Notes: generated by a model not told the origin, from the letters alone. Positions 43,182 through 53,556 are shown, counted from the first letter of the stretch. The stretch is 64,000 bases of DNA from an uncultured Psychroserpens sp. (GCF_947501425.1 NZ_CANMVN010000005.1:124001-188000), one strand, 5' to 3'. A program made the numbers and translations.

Positions 43182-44219
43182 TCAATTAAACATTCTTGTA
43201 GCTAGACTACTATCGAGGACAAAAGGATTGGAATTACCTTGATAGACTGCAATTTTTGTGTTTCTATCAATTTCAGACTGATCAACCGGATCGTTTGCAT
43301 GCCATGACAACAATGTTATTTTCATATAATTAAAAAAGTCTTCATTAGCATAAGACACATACGAATTTACATTTGTAGCGTTATAGATAGTATAAAAATA
43401 AAACAGGATTCTTGCAATATCACCTTTCTTATTTTCAGGTGGTTCAATAGCACATTGTTGGGTTAAAGACAGCAGTGGATAACTGGCATCCTGATCAATT
43501 TCAGTATAAAAATCAATATTTACTAAAGGTATTGTGTTCATTATCTGGTTTGTATAAAACCATGTTTCGGTATCAGTATCTACAATATCTCCAAACGGAC
43601 AATTTCCTCTAGATGAATTAACATTAATACGAGACGGAAACAAATTAATCATATCACTTCTGGCAGGTTCATCACCAGCTCCCATACTCTGCGGATAGAT
43701 ATGCTCTGCATTTATGCCCTGATTAAAAGCATGAATCGAAGGATCGGGATCTGTAGAATAATCCATTACGATAGTATAGTCTGTATAAATTCCTTTTAAC
43801 TCCTGATTGGACTCATTAATATCTATTACACTGTACATAATGTCTCTGGCTGAACTATATCCCAGAGTCTGGTTTGGTGTATAGTTAGTTTGTAAACATG
43901 TTAAAAACTCGTTTAAGGTAGTAGCAGTGGTGCAAATACTACCTTCAAGAGATGTCTCAACAATAGCATGCCATATATTGCCATCATATACATTGAGCTT
44001 TCCTGAATCTGTATTAAAAATAATAAGACCTGTTGAGCCTGATGTCACCGAAATGGCATCACGTTGAGTGGCAGTCATTCTTGGAGGCAAAAATCCTTTA
44101 CTAGTACTAACTATATCGAGAGCAGCAGAAGTGTCTGGTGTTTCTGTACCAACACCCACTTGTCCATAAACCGAACAGGTGGCAATTAAAACAACTAAAA
44201 GAAAACCAATTTGTCTCAT
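43182..44219 (-). CDS. Secreted EndA/NucM family endonuclease I
   Basis: A 345-residue exported protein: signal about 1-19, an N-terminal module (about 20-90) with GVGTETPDTSAALDIVSTSK, then an endonuclease I domain (about 95-345). The nuclease signature shows AEHIYPQS (H173), SDMINLFPS (D189) and NVNSSRGNCPFGD. It should degrade extracellular DNA for phosphate or nitrogen. The gene overlaps its upstream partner by ATGA, so the two are co-translated. Confidence 0.88.
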   Translation of the reverse strand: MRQIGFLLVVLIATCSVYGQVGVGTETPDTSAALDIVSTSKGFLPPRMTATQRDAISVTSGSTGLIIFNTDSGKLNVYDGNIWHAIVETSLEGSICTTATTLNEFLTCLQTNYTPNQTLGYSSARDIMYSVIDINESNQELKGIYTDYTIVMDYSTDPDPSIHAFNQGINAEHIYPQSMGAGDEPARSDMINLFPSRINVNSSRGNCPFGDIVDTDTETWFYTNQIMNTIPLVNIDFYTEIDQDASYPLLSLTQQCAIEPPENKKGDIARILFYFYTIYNATNVNSYVSYANEDFFNYMKITLLSWHANDPVDQSEIDRNTKIAVYQGNSNPFVLDSSLATRMFN

Positions 44220-45274
44220 AAGCTATTTTCAGCTGCTTTGGTATTTGCACTTGTAAGGTTCCAGGTTCCTGTGTTTGTTCTTTCAATAGAACTACCTGTT
44301 GGTGATGAATTTGTTTCAGAAACAGTAGTATCTGTACTGCTGACTCCTGAAGCAATACCATCTACCGCTGTAAACACCCCTTCATAACTAATAAACTCAA
44401 TGAGTCCCGACGGACCACTTAAAGCTATACCATCTGGAGCACCATTTTGAATACCAATAGATTCCCATACGTAATAGCAATTAGATGCATCACAAGTTTG
44501 AGTTAGATTATCTAAGGTTTCAGTAAGATATGTAGATTGATTTGAACCATTGTAAAGTGATACCGTGTATTGCGACAAATCTACAGGTTGACTACCTAAG
44601 TTTCCAGTTATTCTAATTTCAACAAACTCATTAGTATCAGTTCCAATATTATCGTAATGGAATTCATTTATTCTAGCTGTAATTGTTGATGCACTACCTA
44701 CAGCACCACTATAATTACTCTTCACTTCTATTCCTGTAAGTGCTCCTGTAGCAGCAATTGGTGTTACACCAAAACTTATGTGCTTTCCATTATCGCCACT
44801 AGTAAGTGTATAATTTGAATTGGTAGCGCCAGCAATGGCGACTTCATTTGTTCCTGTACCATCATCGGCTCTATACCACTGAAATAGTGAAACATCTTCC
44901 AAATCAGATTCACTATCCTGATAGCTGTAATTCCCTGACAGTACCGCTCCAACAGAAAGGAGTCCGCTGAAAGTCACATTAGATGCTGTGGGAGCTGTGT
45001 TTGCAGTTGGGCAATAAATATTCTCCCAATTAGCACCATTAAATACCTGTAAACACTGTTGTGTACCATCAATCAAATAAATCAATAATCCCGTTGCTGG
45101 ATTTGGTATTGCATCTCGTTGCGATTCATTCATTCGAGGCAATAATAGGCCTTGTGATGTCGAGGTAATATCTAGAATGGCAGATTGATCTGGTGTTGTG
45201 GTACCAATACCAACTTGAGAGAAGGCATTAAAAGTACACACAAATAACATGAAAAGAATTAGCGGTCTATTCAA
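44216..45274 (-). CDS. Secreted lamin-tail domain protein, partner of the endonuclease
   Basis: A 352-residue exported protein whose N-terminal module (about 20-85) is closely related to that of the endonuclease (GIGTTTPDQSAILDITSTSQG, PRMNESQRDAIPNPATG). A middle region (about 90-190) and a C-terminal lamin-tail-like beta domain (about 200-350: INEFHYDNIGTDTNEFVEI) follow. Lamin-tail domains often accompany secreted nucleases, so this protein may position the nuclease or bind a substrate. The start is a TTG, which gives a good signal peptide; an ATG eight codons later leaves it short. Confidence 0.75.
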   Translation of the reverse strand: MNRPLILFMLFVCTFNAFSQVGIGTTTPDQSAILDITSTSQGLLLPRMNESQRDAIPNPATGLLIYLIDGTQQCLQVFNGANWENIYCPTANTAPTASNVTFSGLLSVGAVLSGNYSYQDSESDLEDVSLFQWYRADDGTGTNEVAIAGATNSNYTLTSGDNGKHISFGVTPIAATGALTGIEVKSNYSGAVGSASTITARINEFHYDNIGTDTNEFVEIRITGNLGSQPVDLSQYTVSLYNGSNQSTYLTETLDNLTQTCDASNCYYVWESIGIQNGAPDGIALSGPSGLIEFISYEGVFTAVDGIASGVSSTDTTVSETNSSPTGSSIERTNTGTWNLTSANTKAAENSL

Positions 45275-45507
45275 AATATTTTAGGGTAAAATTCGAGCAA
45301 ATATAAGGCTTAAAAGTCACATACAAAACTAAGCTCTAAAAGCATTTAGTTTTCAAATATTTACTACTTCCCGATACAGAAAGTAAGGTTACTTGCATTT
45401 ATTGTCATAACTAATGTGCAATACAAATTCGGTACAATAATTATGAGTAAATCAAAATATTACATTAGCAGTGGCATCAAATAGCATCAATATATTATTA
45501 AAAAAAC

Positions 45508-47631
45508 TCATATAAGCGCTTTGTCCTTTAATGATTTTTTCAATTGATTATGATTCTCCCAAAACCTATCTTTAATTTTTTGAATAACTTCATCATATTC
45601 AGGATGATGCTTTAAGCGTTTAATTATGGGATCTTCTTCAAGAAATAGCAAAATCCAATATTGATAATTATTTTTAGTCGCAAATAGTTTTAACTGCTCA
45701 ATAGCAAGATTAGGTTTTTCATCGTGCAGGTATTTCATGGCTAAACTAACTGGCTGGTATATCGATTGATCATTTTCACAATATTCAGCATATGCTTTAT
45801 AAAAGCTCTCAGCCTTGTCATGTAAGCCCATCTTGTCGTATACCAATCCAATTTTTAAATTTTCTTGCGGATACATGTTTAGACCATTTCTTTCTTTGAT
45901 ATTTTCAAATTTATTGTAGTAGTAATAAGCACTGTCATATTTTTCTTGGAAATAATAAAACTTAGCCACTTCCTGCATAATATCTAAACGTGTCGTATCT
46001 TTTTTCCATTCGTTCACTAATGCACCTGTAGCTTTTTCCATATTCTGGTGCTGTGCGTATTGGATAAATACTTTTAAATAAGGTGCAAAATAATTTTCTG
46101 AATTATGATTTAAAGATAAATCTATATACTTCTTAGCTTCATCTGTAAAACCATTTTGAACAAAGGCATTACTTAACGCCAAATACATATAGCTTTTACT
46201 TACTGAATCATTTGCTTCAATATCAAGTTGCAAACCTTTCAAAGCATAATGCAAATATTTGCCTGTATCAGGAATAACTCGTGAATACAAATCGGCAAGT
46301 ATTTGGACAACAGAATTTGAGTTGGGGTTATATTCTAAGGCTTTTTCTAAATGCGGTACAGCCAATCGATATTCACCAATATTTAAATAGTAAAGTGCCT
46401 TAGCTATAAGGCTTTCGGCCGATTTAGAATCATATAGCAATGCTTTATCTGCATTGTTATTTATGATATCTGTATAACGTTTTTCAGTTTGGTTTAAGTC
46501 CAGATAATAGTATGATATCGCAATTTTAGAATACGCGAGCGCAAATTGTGGATCCTGTTCTATAGCTTTTTCAAATAAAGGAATAGCGGCTTCCAAACCT
46601 TCTTTAGTTTCTTCCTGATATGGTTCAAGAGCTTTTAAATAATAATCATATGCTAACAAATTTTCTGTTGGCTTTTTGTCAATTTGTTGTAATTCAGCTG
46701 GTGTCACTGTTGCTTTTATGGCCTCAGTAATTTTTTTTGCGACTACATTTTGTATGGAGAAAACATCCACTGTTTTATGGTTGTACTGCTCTGCCCACAA
46801 CGGAGTATCGTTTATAGCATCAATCAATTGAATATTCAACAAAACCTGATTACCAGCGCGCTGCCCACTACCTTCGATTATATAATTAACATTGAGTTCT
46901 TCCGCTATTTCTGATATCGTCTTATTTGTGTTTCTATATTTTTCTACAGAGGTCCTACTGATTACCTGGATATCTTCTATCTTTTGTAAATTGTTTAGGG
47001 TCGACTCCATAAGGCCATTCACAAAATACAAGTTATTAGAATCACTACTCAAATTTTTAAACGGTAAAACAGCTATAGATTTTGTCAGGTAAACCTCTTC
47101 TTTATCGGAATTAAGCGTTTCTTTTGGATAAAATAAGAATACTGCTATCACTACAACCAAGACAAATCCTAAAAGAATTTCAATACGGTATTGTTGGAAA
47201 AACCCTCTTTTAGTGATTTCAATTACGTCTGTGTTTTGGTTACCTTCATCGACCTCTACTTCTACTCCTTCTTGTTCCAATTCTGTTTGTTCAACTATTT
47301 TTTTTCTGGCTTCACCAGGAGAGTATCCATAATAGTCTCTAAAACATTTAGTGAAATAGGAATTATTACTAAATCCGACCTGATAAGAAATTTCAGAAAT
47401 AGTAAACTCTGTTTCTTGTAATAGCTTCATACCTTTTTGAAGTCGAACCTCTCGAATAAATTGACTAGCACTACCTTGTGTTTGTTTCTTAATCTTTCTC
47501 AACAAGTTTGATCGACTCATATTCATGAGGTCAGCCAATTCAGAAACCCCGAATTGTTCATTAGAGATATTCTCTAAAATAAGGGCTTCTGCTTGCTCAA
47601 TAAATTTTCCTTGATATGAGATTTTAGACAT
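45508..47631 (-). CDS. AraC-type HTH, membrane helix and TPR regulator
   Basis: A 707-residue regulator with an N-terminal AraC HTH (about 12-110; GFSNNSYFTKCFRDYYGYSPGEARKK), an acidic linker, a membrane helix (about 150-168), a TolB/FlgO-like region (about 183-310; SIAVLPFKNLSS, ISRTSVEKYRN) and TPR repeats (about 330-680). The DNA-binding part faces the cytoplasm and the TPR part the periplasm, in the style of CadC-like one-component regulators. Its target is unknown; the divergent ankyrin operon at 47869 is the nearest candidate. Confidence 0.85.
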   Translation of the reverse strand: MSKISYQGKFIEQAEALILENISNEQFGVSELADLMNMSRSNLLRKIKKQTQGSASQFIREVRLQKGMKLLQETEFTISEISYQVGFSNNSYFTKCFRDYYGYSPGEARKKIVEQTELEQEGVEVEVDEGNQNTDVIEITKRGFFQQYRIEILLGFVLVVVIAVFLFYPKETLNSDKEEVYLTKSIAVLPFKNLSSDSNNLYFVNGLMESTLNNLQKIEDIQVISRTSVEKYRNTNKTISEIAEELNVNYIIEGSGQRAGNQVLLNIQLIDAINDTPLWAEQYNHKTVDVFSIQNVVAKKITEAIKATVTPAELQQIDKKPTENLLAYDYYLKALEPYQEETKEGLEAAIPLFEKAIEQDPQFALAYSKIAISYYYLDLNQTEKRYTDIINNNADKALLYDSKSAESLIAKALYYLNIGEYRLAVPHLEKALEYNPNSNSVVQILADLYSRVIPDTGKYLHYALKGLQLDIEANDSVSKSYMYLALSNAFVQNGFTDEAKKYIDLSLNHNSENYFAPYLKVFIQYAQHQNMEKATGALVNEWKKDTTRLDIMQEVAKFYYFQEKYDSAYYYYNKFENIKERNGLNMYPQENLKIGLVYDKMGLHDKAESFYKAYAEYCENDQSIYQPVSLAMKYLHDEKPNLAIEQLKLFATKNNYQYWILLFLEEDPIIKRLKHHPEYDEVIQKIKDRFWENHNQLKKSLKDKALI

Positions 47632-47868
47632 GATGTGTTCTGCTAATTCAAATGTAAAAATTTATATTGAAACATTCTGCTGCTTTACGTTTGAAATTCT
47701 ACAGCTAAAAACAGTGACTTGCGTCATAATTTATACTTCTGCATCATAATTTTCATTCCTTCATCAAACTTGATATATAAGGCTGCATAGCCGTTTGTAA
47801 GGACCTAAGCTATTGTGAGATATTTGTAGAAACAAAAATCAAGTTATAAATCATTACAAATTTAAATT

Positions 47869-48462
47869 ATGAAAACACTTAAAATTACTTCAATCAAAAA
47901 AACGATACAGATGCTATTCTTGACCCTTTTGTTAACAAGCTCATGTGCACAATCTGACAAAAAAACATCTTCAGATAATTCGACTAAAGAAACAAAAGCA
48001 GTAAACAAACCTAGTATAGATATCCATACGGCTGTACTAACTGGAAATTTGGAAGCAATTAAGCAGCATATTGAAGCTGGGACAGATATAAATCAAAAAG
48101 AACCAATGTCTGGATCTACACCTTTAATGTCTGCAGCCACCTTTAATAAACCTGAAATTGCTGAAGTACTTATTAATGCCAATGCAGATTTGTCTGTAAA
48201 AAACAATGATGGAGGAACAGCTTTACACACTGCAGCATTCTTTGGACGTATCGAAATTGTACAGATGCTTATTAATGCCAAAGCTGATAAAACCATTCGA
48301 AATAATTTTGGTGCCACACCAAGAGAAACTGTAATGGGAGATTTTGCTGAGATTAAACCTTTTTACGATATGATTACCCAACAATTACAACCCATGGGTT
48401 TCACACTAGACTTGGATGAATTGCAAAAAGCTCGTCCTGTTGTTGCAATGATGCTACAATAA
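47869..48462 (+). CDS. Ankyrin-repeat lipoprotein
   Basis: A 197-residue exported lipoprotein (lipobox near C26, LLTSSC) with three or four ankyrin repeats (about 50-165): LEAIKQHIEAGTDIN, GSTPLMSAATFNKPEIAEVLINANADL, GGTALHTAAFFGRIEIVQMLINAKADK. These are protein-protein interaction modules. It leads a four-gene set (ankyrin, acyltransferase, NAD(P)-binding protein, serine hydrolase) with gaps of 11, 6 and 52 bp. A GATATTTG near 47819-47826, one mismatch from TAnnTTTG, may be its -7 element. Confidence 0.85.
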   Translation: MKTLKITSIKKTIQMLFLTLLLTSSCAQSDKKTSSDNSTKETKAVNKPSIDIHTAVLTGNLEAIKQHIEAGTDINQKEPMSGSTPLMSAATFNKPEIAEVLINANADLSVKNNDGGTALHTAAFFGRIEIVQMLINAKADKTIRNNFGATPRETVMGDFAEIKPFYDMITQQLQPMGFTLDLDELQKARPVVAMMLQ

Positions 48463-48473
48463 ATAACAATAAG

Positions 48474-49571
48474 ATGACAACAAAAAGAAGATACGATATT
48501 GATTGGCTAAGAGTAATCGCAATAGGTTTATTACTGATTTACCATATAGCTATTATATTTCAACCTTGGGCAATGTTTATAGGTTTTATAAGAAGCGATG
48601 AAGCTTTAGAAGGGCTTTGGAAACCGATGACGATGCTCAATGTTTGGCGAATTCCACTGTTATTTTATGTATCTGGAATGGGCTTATATTTTGCAATGAG
48701 AAAGAGAAATTGGAAGCAGCTGTTAACAGAGCGTTCTAAACGAATTCTTTTACCTTTTGTATTCGGAATTTTGGCCATCACCCCATTACACATGTATATT
48801 TTTCAGGAGTACTATAATATGCCTTTGAGTTACTTTCCGCATATGGGTCATTTATGGTTTTTAGGAAACATTTTTGTCTACGTATTGTTGTTGTCACCTC
48901 TTTTTTTCTATTTGAAGAAAAATGAAAATGGAAGATTCAAGAAAGCAATGTCAAAAGTTATGACCTATGCTGTCGGACCATTATCGATATCAGTCTTTTT
49001 TATGTTAGAAATAAGCTTTGTTAAACCACAGCTATTTGAAATGTACGCGCAAACTTGGCATGGCTTTTTTATAGGACTTCTTGCTTTCTTTTTTGGGTTT
49101 CTTTTTGTCTACAGTGGAAATTCTTTTTGGCAAACAGTTTCAAAGTGGAAATGGCTGTATATAGGTATAGCGGCTGTGTTATTTGCTATTCGGTTCATCG
49201 GATTTGAATCCATATCAAATATGTATATCACTACTGTAGAGTCTAATTCTTGGTTATTGGGTGTATTTGGAATAGGATATAGTTACCTTAATAAACCTAG
49301 CGCCTTACTGAGCTATTTGAGTTCGGCTGTTTATCCTGTTTATATTATTCACATGTTTGTCTTATACGCAGGTGCATTATTGATTTTGCCATTAGAGCTT
49401 CACCCTATTCTGGAGTTTATAGGAATAACACTTTTTACTTTTATCGTCTGCTTTCTTATTTATGAATATATCCTTAGACGAATTACTATATTAAGACCAT
49501 TGTTTGGATTGAAATGGACGTTTAAAAAAGTTAAAAAGCAAAAGAGTATTTTAAAAGACCAAATAAATTAA
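48474..49571 (+). CDS. Acyltransferase family 3 membrane protein (OpgC-like)
   Basis: A 365-residue protein with about ten membrane helices and the family start RRYDIDWLRVIAIGLLLIYHIAIIF, in which the His is the expected catalytic residue. It belongs to the integral-membrane acyltransferase family that modifies glycans with acyl or succinyl groups; OpgC/MdoC is the closest type I recognise. Substrate is unknown. It follows the ankyrin lipoprotein by 11 bp. Confidence 0.88.
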   Translation: MTTKRRYDIDWLRVIAIGLLLIYHIAIIFQPWAMFIGFIRSDEALEGLWKPMTMLNVWRIPLLFYVSGMGLYFAMRKRNWKQLLTERSKRILLPFVFGILAITPLHMYIFQEYYNMPLSYFPHMGHLWFLGNIFVYVLLLSPLFFYLKKNENGRFKKAMSKVMTYAVGPLSISVFFMLEISFVKPQLFEMYAQTWHGFFIGLLAFFFGFLFVYSGNSFWQTVSKWKWLYIGIAAVLFAIRFIGFESISNMYITTVESNSWLLGVFGIGYSYLNKPSALLSYLSSAVYPVYIIHMFVLYAGALLILPLELHPILEFIGITLFTFIVCFLIYEYILRRITILRPLFGLKWTFKKVKKQKSILKDQIN

Positions 49572-49577
49572 ATTCAT

Positions 49578-50309
49578 ATGACAGTTTTAATCGTAGGCGC
49601 AAGTGGAGCAACAGGAAAACATTTGGTGAATCAACTTCTTCTTCAAAAGTGTAAAGTAAGAGTAATTGTGAGATCTCCAGAAAAGGTACCAACAGCATGG
49701 AAAACTAATGATGGCATACAAATTATCTCTGCGAGTATACTAGACTTAAGTGACAACCAAATGAAAGAGCTCACTCATGGTTGTGAAGCCGTGGCATCTT
49801 GTCTAGGTCACAACCTAACTTGGAAAGGAATTTACGGACACCCGAGGAAATTAGTTACAGACGCTACACGAAGACTTTGTAATGCTATAGAAGCTCATAC
49901 ACCAAAAAAACCAGTGAAATACGTTTTAATGAACACTTCGGGTAATCGCAATCGCGATTTAAATGAACCTATTTCGTTTGCTCAAAGAATTGTTATTGGA
50001 CTTTTACGGTTAATTTTACCGCCACATGTAGATAACGAAAAAGCTGCAGATTATTTGCGAACTCAAGTTGGACAGAATAACCAATTCATTGAGTGGGCAG
50101 CTGTTCGACCTGATGGACTAACAAATGAGAACGAAGTTACTGGTTATGAAATACATGCTTCGCCTACGAGAAGCGCTATTTTTAATGCAGGCAAAGTTAG
50201 CCGTATAAATGTTGCACATTTTATGGCTAGTATAACTACTAATGACAATTTATGGAATAAATGGAAAGGCCAAATGCCTGTTATTTACAATACATCATCT
50301 TTAGATTAA
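49578..50309 (+). CDS. NAD(P)-binding (SDR/NmrA-like) protein
   Basis: A 243-residue Rossmann-fold protein with the cofactor motif VGASGATGKHLVNQL at the N-terminus and a V(R/A)SPEKVP-type second strand. It lacks a clear YxxxK catalytic pair, which is usual for NmrA-like members that sense or use NAD(P). It starts 6 bp after the acyltransferase gene, so it is in the same operon. Function is not known. Confidence 0.87.
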   Translation: MTVLIVGASGATGKHLVNQLLLQKCKVRVIVRSPEKVPTAWKTNDGIQIISASILDLSDNQMKELTHGCEAVASCLGHNLTWKGIYGHPRKLVTDATRRLCNAIEAHTPKKPVKYVLMNTSGNRNRDLNEPISFAQRIVIGLLRLILPPHVDNEKAADYLRTQVGQNNQFIEWAAVRPDGLTNENEVTGYEIHASPTRSAIFNAGKVSRINVAHFMASITTNDNLWNKWKGQMPVIYNTSSLD

Positions 50310-50361
50310 TTATGAACTTTAATCGTTTCACATTTAAAACAAAACGATTTCTTACGCTTAT

Positions 50362-51396
50362 ATGATGAAAAATAAACGAACAAAACTAATAATTAGAATT
50401 GCACTACTAGTCGGGACAATTATCTCAATGTTCTTCGTACCATGGCTTTTAGTAAAAGCGTGGATACTTCCTCTACCAGATTCGGTTCAAGGACAATTAG
50501 ATGAAGCTGTTAGTCACGGATTTGAAGGTATGATTGTCTATGTTGATCAGGCAGGTCAACCACCTCAATATTTTGCTTCTGGTTGGCATAATCGAGAATC
50601 TAAGATACCTGCCAAACCTGAAGCGCTATTTAAAATAGCCAGCATTAGCAAGCTATATGATGCAGTTGCTGTTACAAAATTAGTAAGTGATGGACGACTT
50701 TCGTTAGATAAAACTTTAGGAGAGTACTTACCAGCACTTGTAGGAGACATCGAAAATGCCGATAAAATCACTTTGAGATTGATGATACAGCATAGAAGTG
50801 GTATTCCTAATTTTACCGACGCTCCAAATTTTTGGGCAGCGCCAACAGGTACATATGAAGAAGGCTTGGCATTGATTCAAGGAAAGCCTGCCAACTTCAA
50901 ACCCGGAGAAGACTATGAATATTGCAATACAAATTACTTATTGATCAATAAAATAATGGATGACGAACTAGGTTATGACAATTTTCAATTCATTCAGGAA
51001 GAAATTTTAAACCCTTTACATCTGAAACATACTTATAGTTCGCTAAGTGAAGTGAATATAGACGATGTGATGAGTGGTTATCATGTTGGTTATTCACATG
51101 ATTTGAAAACCAACGATTATGGTATGCATGCCACAGCAGAAGATGTAGCTATTTTCCTTAGGGCTTTGAACGATGGCTCATTATTGACACCAGAAGAACA
51201 GGACATATATACTTCCATTTATGAATATGAACATGCTGGTTGGGTTCCAGGATATCAAAGTTTTGCAAAATACTATAAAGATATTGATGCTGTAATTATA
51301 ACATTCTACAACACAACCGATCCGAAACTGTATAATTGGAATTTATCCGAAATAATAAATAAAAGAATTTATAAAATAGTAAAAAAAAGTAATTAA
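50362..51396 (+). CDS. Serine hydrolase, beta-lactamase/class C PBP fold
   Basis: A 344-residue protein with an N-terminal membrane segment and the penicillin-binding-protein-like fold: SxxK in ASISKLYDAV (S94 to K97) and the second motif YCNTNY. The fold covers peptidases and esterases of cell-wall or D-amino-acid substrates. It is the last gene of the ankyrin set. Its relative at 51497-53188 is convergent and only distantly similar. Confidence 0.87.
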   Translation: MMKNKRTKLIIRIALLVGTIISMFFVPWLLVKAWILPLPDSVQGQLDEAVSHGFEGMIVYVDQAGQPPQYFASGWHNRESKIPAKPEALFKIASISKLYDAVAVTKLVSDGRLSLDKTLGEYLPALVGDIENADKITLRLMIQHRSGIPNFTDAPNFWAAPTGTYEEGLALIQGKPANFKPGEDYEYCNTNYLLINKIMDDELGYDNFQFIQEEILNPLHLKHTYSSLSEVNIDDVMSGYHVGYSHDLKTNDYGMHATAEDVAIFLRALNDGSLLTPEEQDIYTSIYEYEHAGWVPGYQSFAKYYKDIDAVIITFYNTTDPKLYNWNLSEIINKRIYKIVKKSN

Positions 51397-51496
51397 CACG
51401 ACCTTGCGAACTGTGCGTAGTAAAAATCTGCGATGATTTTCAGAAGTAGGCTAGTACGTGCAATTAATTATATACCAAGTTATGCTTTATATTATT

Positions 51497-53188
51497 CTAA
51501 AGTTTATTAAATCTAACGTCTTTTGCTCTACTGCTAGAAACCTCAAAAGCAATAATCTCTTTTGATCTGTTTCGTAAAAAGACAACCTTTAGAAACGAAC
51601 CTTTGTTACCAATAAAGTAATCTTTTTTAATAGCTTTTAATTTAAAGTCACCTAATCTTGTGTGGTTTGCGACTAAAGTGTTTTCTTCTGTGTTGAATGT
51701 GTAATATGCGTTTAATTCAGGGCTGTAGTATTTTCCTTTAAATTCTTCAAGAGTTTTTGAATTGTAATCTGCAGGACTATATTTTTCTGAAACGATTTGA
51801 TAGCCATCATCTAGCGTTACAATCATTTTATTGGAATTGAAAGCAACAGAAACATACTCATCTAGCACCATTTCAAACTCATTTTCTTCAACAGGTATCA
51901 ACACTGTTTTATTTGTACTACTTCTAATATATCGTAAAGTATCGTTTTCAACTTTAATATGGCGTGAATACTTATCGCCTTCATCCCAGTAGTAACCTTC
52001 AAATTGTTTTAAATATGAAACTTCTTTTTTAATAGGTTTTTTGTGGGTTAAAAGTTTTTTTGAAGATGCAGTTGTTTTTTTATTTTTTAGATAAGGTTTC
52101 AAGCATATGTCCATGATATCGTAAACCATTTGTGCACCATTAATTTCTCCATTGGTGTTTGCAAAAATGATATTCAAATTAAGCTCCGGAAATCTTGCTA
52201 AATAAGCCTGATAGCTGGCATCCTGACCACTGTGTTCTATTCGTCTAAAACCTTTGTAAGTATTGATGAACTGACCACCTGCATAGCCATAGAAATTTTT
52301 ATTGCGCAATGGTGTTTGAGTATGCATTTTTCTAAAAATATTGTCATTACCAACACGCTTTGTGTCAAAGTTGTTCGCCCATTTAGCTAAATCTTCAATA
52401 GTAGTCGATAAGTTAGTAGCACCAACACTACTATTATTAAAAATATCTTCAACATAGGTTGAGTCAATTTTATAATAAGATTTACTTCTATTTTTTACGA
52501 TTTGTCCTTCTTGACTTACAAAAACAGAATTATTCATGTCTAAAGGCTCAAATATGAATTGTTTGATGTATTCTTCGAAAGACATATTTGAAACTCTAGC
52601 TACAATTTCTGCCAAAAGTGTATAGCCAGAATTACTATACATATGTTTTTCATTAGGTTGAAAGTTTAATGTTCTTTGATTATATAAAATGTGCAACACT
52701 TGTTCATTGGTAATCAAATCGTTTAAACTCCAACCAGATAGTCTTAATAAATTATATTGATCTTTCAAACCGCTAGTATGATTGAGTAAATGACGGATTG
52801 TAATAGTGTTTTCAAAATCATACATTTCAGGAATATAAGTTCTAATATCATCATCTAAAGAAAGCTTACCCTGATCCTCTAACAATAGAATGGCAAAAGC
52901 ATTAAATTGTTTAGAGACGGAAGCTACGTGAAATGAAGTTTCACTTGTTATAGGAATTTGGTATTCCATATTTGCCAATCCAAACTGTTTTTCATAAACC
53001 AATTTATTGTTATTCATTATACCGATTGAAATGCCTGGTGCTTTCTCATCATAGTTCTTTAAAAGGCTATCAATACTTTTTTGTATCTGATTAAGTTCTA
53101 AAGAGACATTAACATTATTTTGAGCTTTTGATATGATTAGAATAAAAAGCATACAAATACATAAAGCAATTTGTTTTGTTGAATTCAT
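51497..53188 (-). CDS. Secreted serine hydrolase, beta-lactamase family, with C-terminal beta domain
   Basis: A 563-residue exported enzyme (signal about 1-22) with the beta-lactamase/class C fold: SVSK (S90, K93), YSNSGYTLL and an HSGQ-like third motif (RIEHSGQDASY). A C-terminal extension of about 160 residues looks like the beta-rich domain common in Bacteroidota homologues (DUF3471-like). It is a monocistronic-looking gene convergent with the preceding serine hydrolase. Confidence 0.88.
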   Translation of the reverse strand: MNSTKQIALCICMLFILIISKAQNNVNVSLELNQIQKSIDSLLKNYDEKAPGISIGIMNNNKLVYEKQFGLANMEYQIPITSETSFHVASVSKQFNAFAILLLEDQGKLSLDDDIRTYIPEMYDFENTITIRHLLNHTSGLKDQYNLLRLSGWSLNDLITNEQVLHILYNQRTLNFQPNEKHMYSNSGYTLLAEIVARVSNMSFEEYIKQFIFEPLDMNNSVFVSQEGQIVKNRSKSYYKIDSTYVEDIFNNSSVGATNLSTTIEDLAKWANNFDTKRVGNDNIFRKMHTQTPLRNKNFYGYAGGQFINTYKGFRRIEHSGQDASYQAYLARFPELNLNIIFANTNGEINGAQMVYDIMDICLKPYLKNKKTTASSKKLLTHKKPIKKEVSYLKQFEGYYWDEGDKYSRHIKVENDTLRYIRSSTNKTVLIPVEENEFEMVLDEYVSVAFNSNKMIVTLDDGYQIVSEKYSPADYNSKTLEEFKGKYYSPELNAYYTFNTEENTLVANHTRLGDFKLKAIKKDYFIGNKGSFLKVVFLRNRSKEIIAFEVSSSRAKDVRFNKL

Positions 53189-53347
53189 TTTAATGATTGA
53201 TTTTTGATTGATTATTCTATATTAGTAACTGTTTTGGATTAAATGTTACATCAATTAACTTAAGTTGCTTTAAATTCTGATAAAGATTCGATTGTAATGA
53301 GTTATAAAGGTAGAGCTATGGTTTAATTAAGACTATACTTTAGGTTC

Positions 53348-53518
53348 TTATTTTTGTTTCTTATTGTCTACTTTAACTCCATTTCCAAGAGCAGCTCCAA
53401 GTACTAAACCAGCGCCAGATCCTAAAGACATACCAATTGCAATACTATTTGTCAAGATTCCAATGCAAAGTCCAATTCCTGCTCCGAATATTAATCCAAA
53501 AACTAATTTATTTTTCAT
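53348..53518 (-). CDS. Small glycine-zipper membrane protein (56 residues)
   Basis: The frame reads MKNKLVFGLIFGAGIGLCIG, then a second Gly-rich hydrophobic stretch (about 28-45, IGMSLGSGAGLVLGAALG) and a basic tail DNKKQK. Two Gly-zipper helices with no other motif are visible. Similar small proteins are common in Flavobacteriia. Function unknown. Confidence 0.65.
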   Translation of the reverse strand: MKNKLVFGLIFGAGIGLCIGILTNSIAIGMSLGSGAGLVLGAALGNGVKVDNKKQK

Positions 53519-53556
53519 AATTACTATTTTAATTGTTAAATACTTGATTTAAAAAA

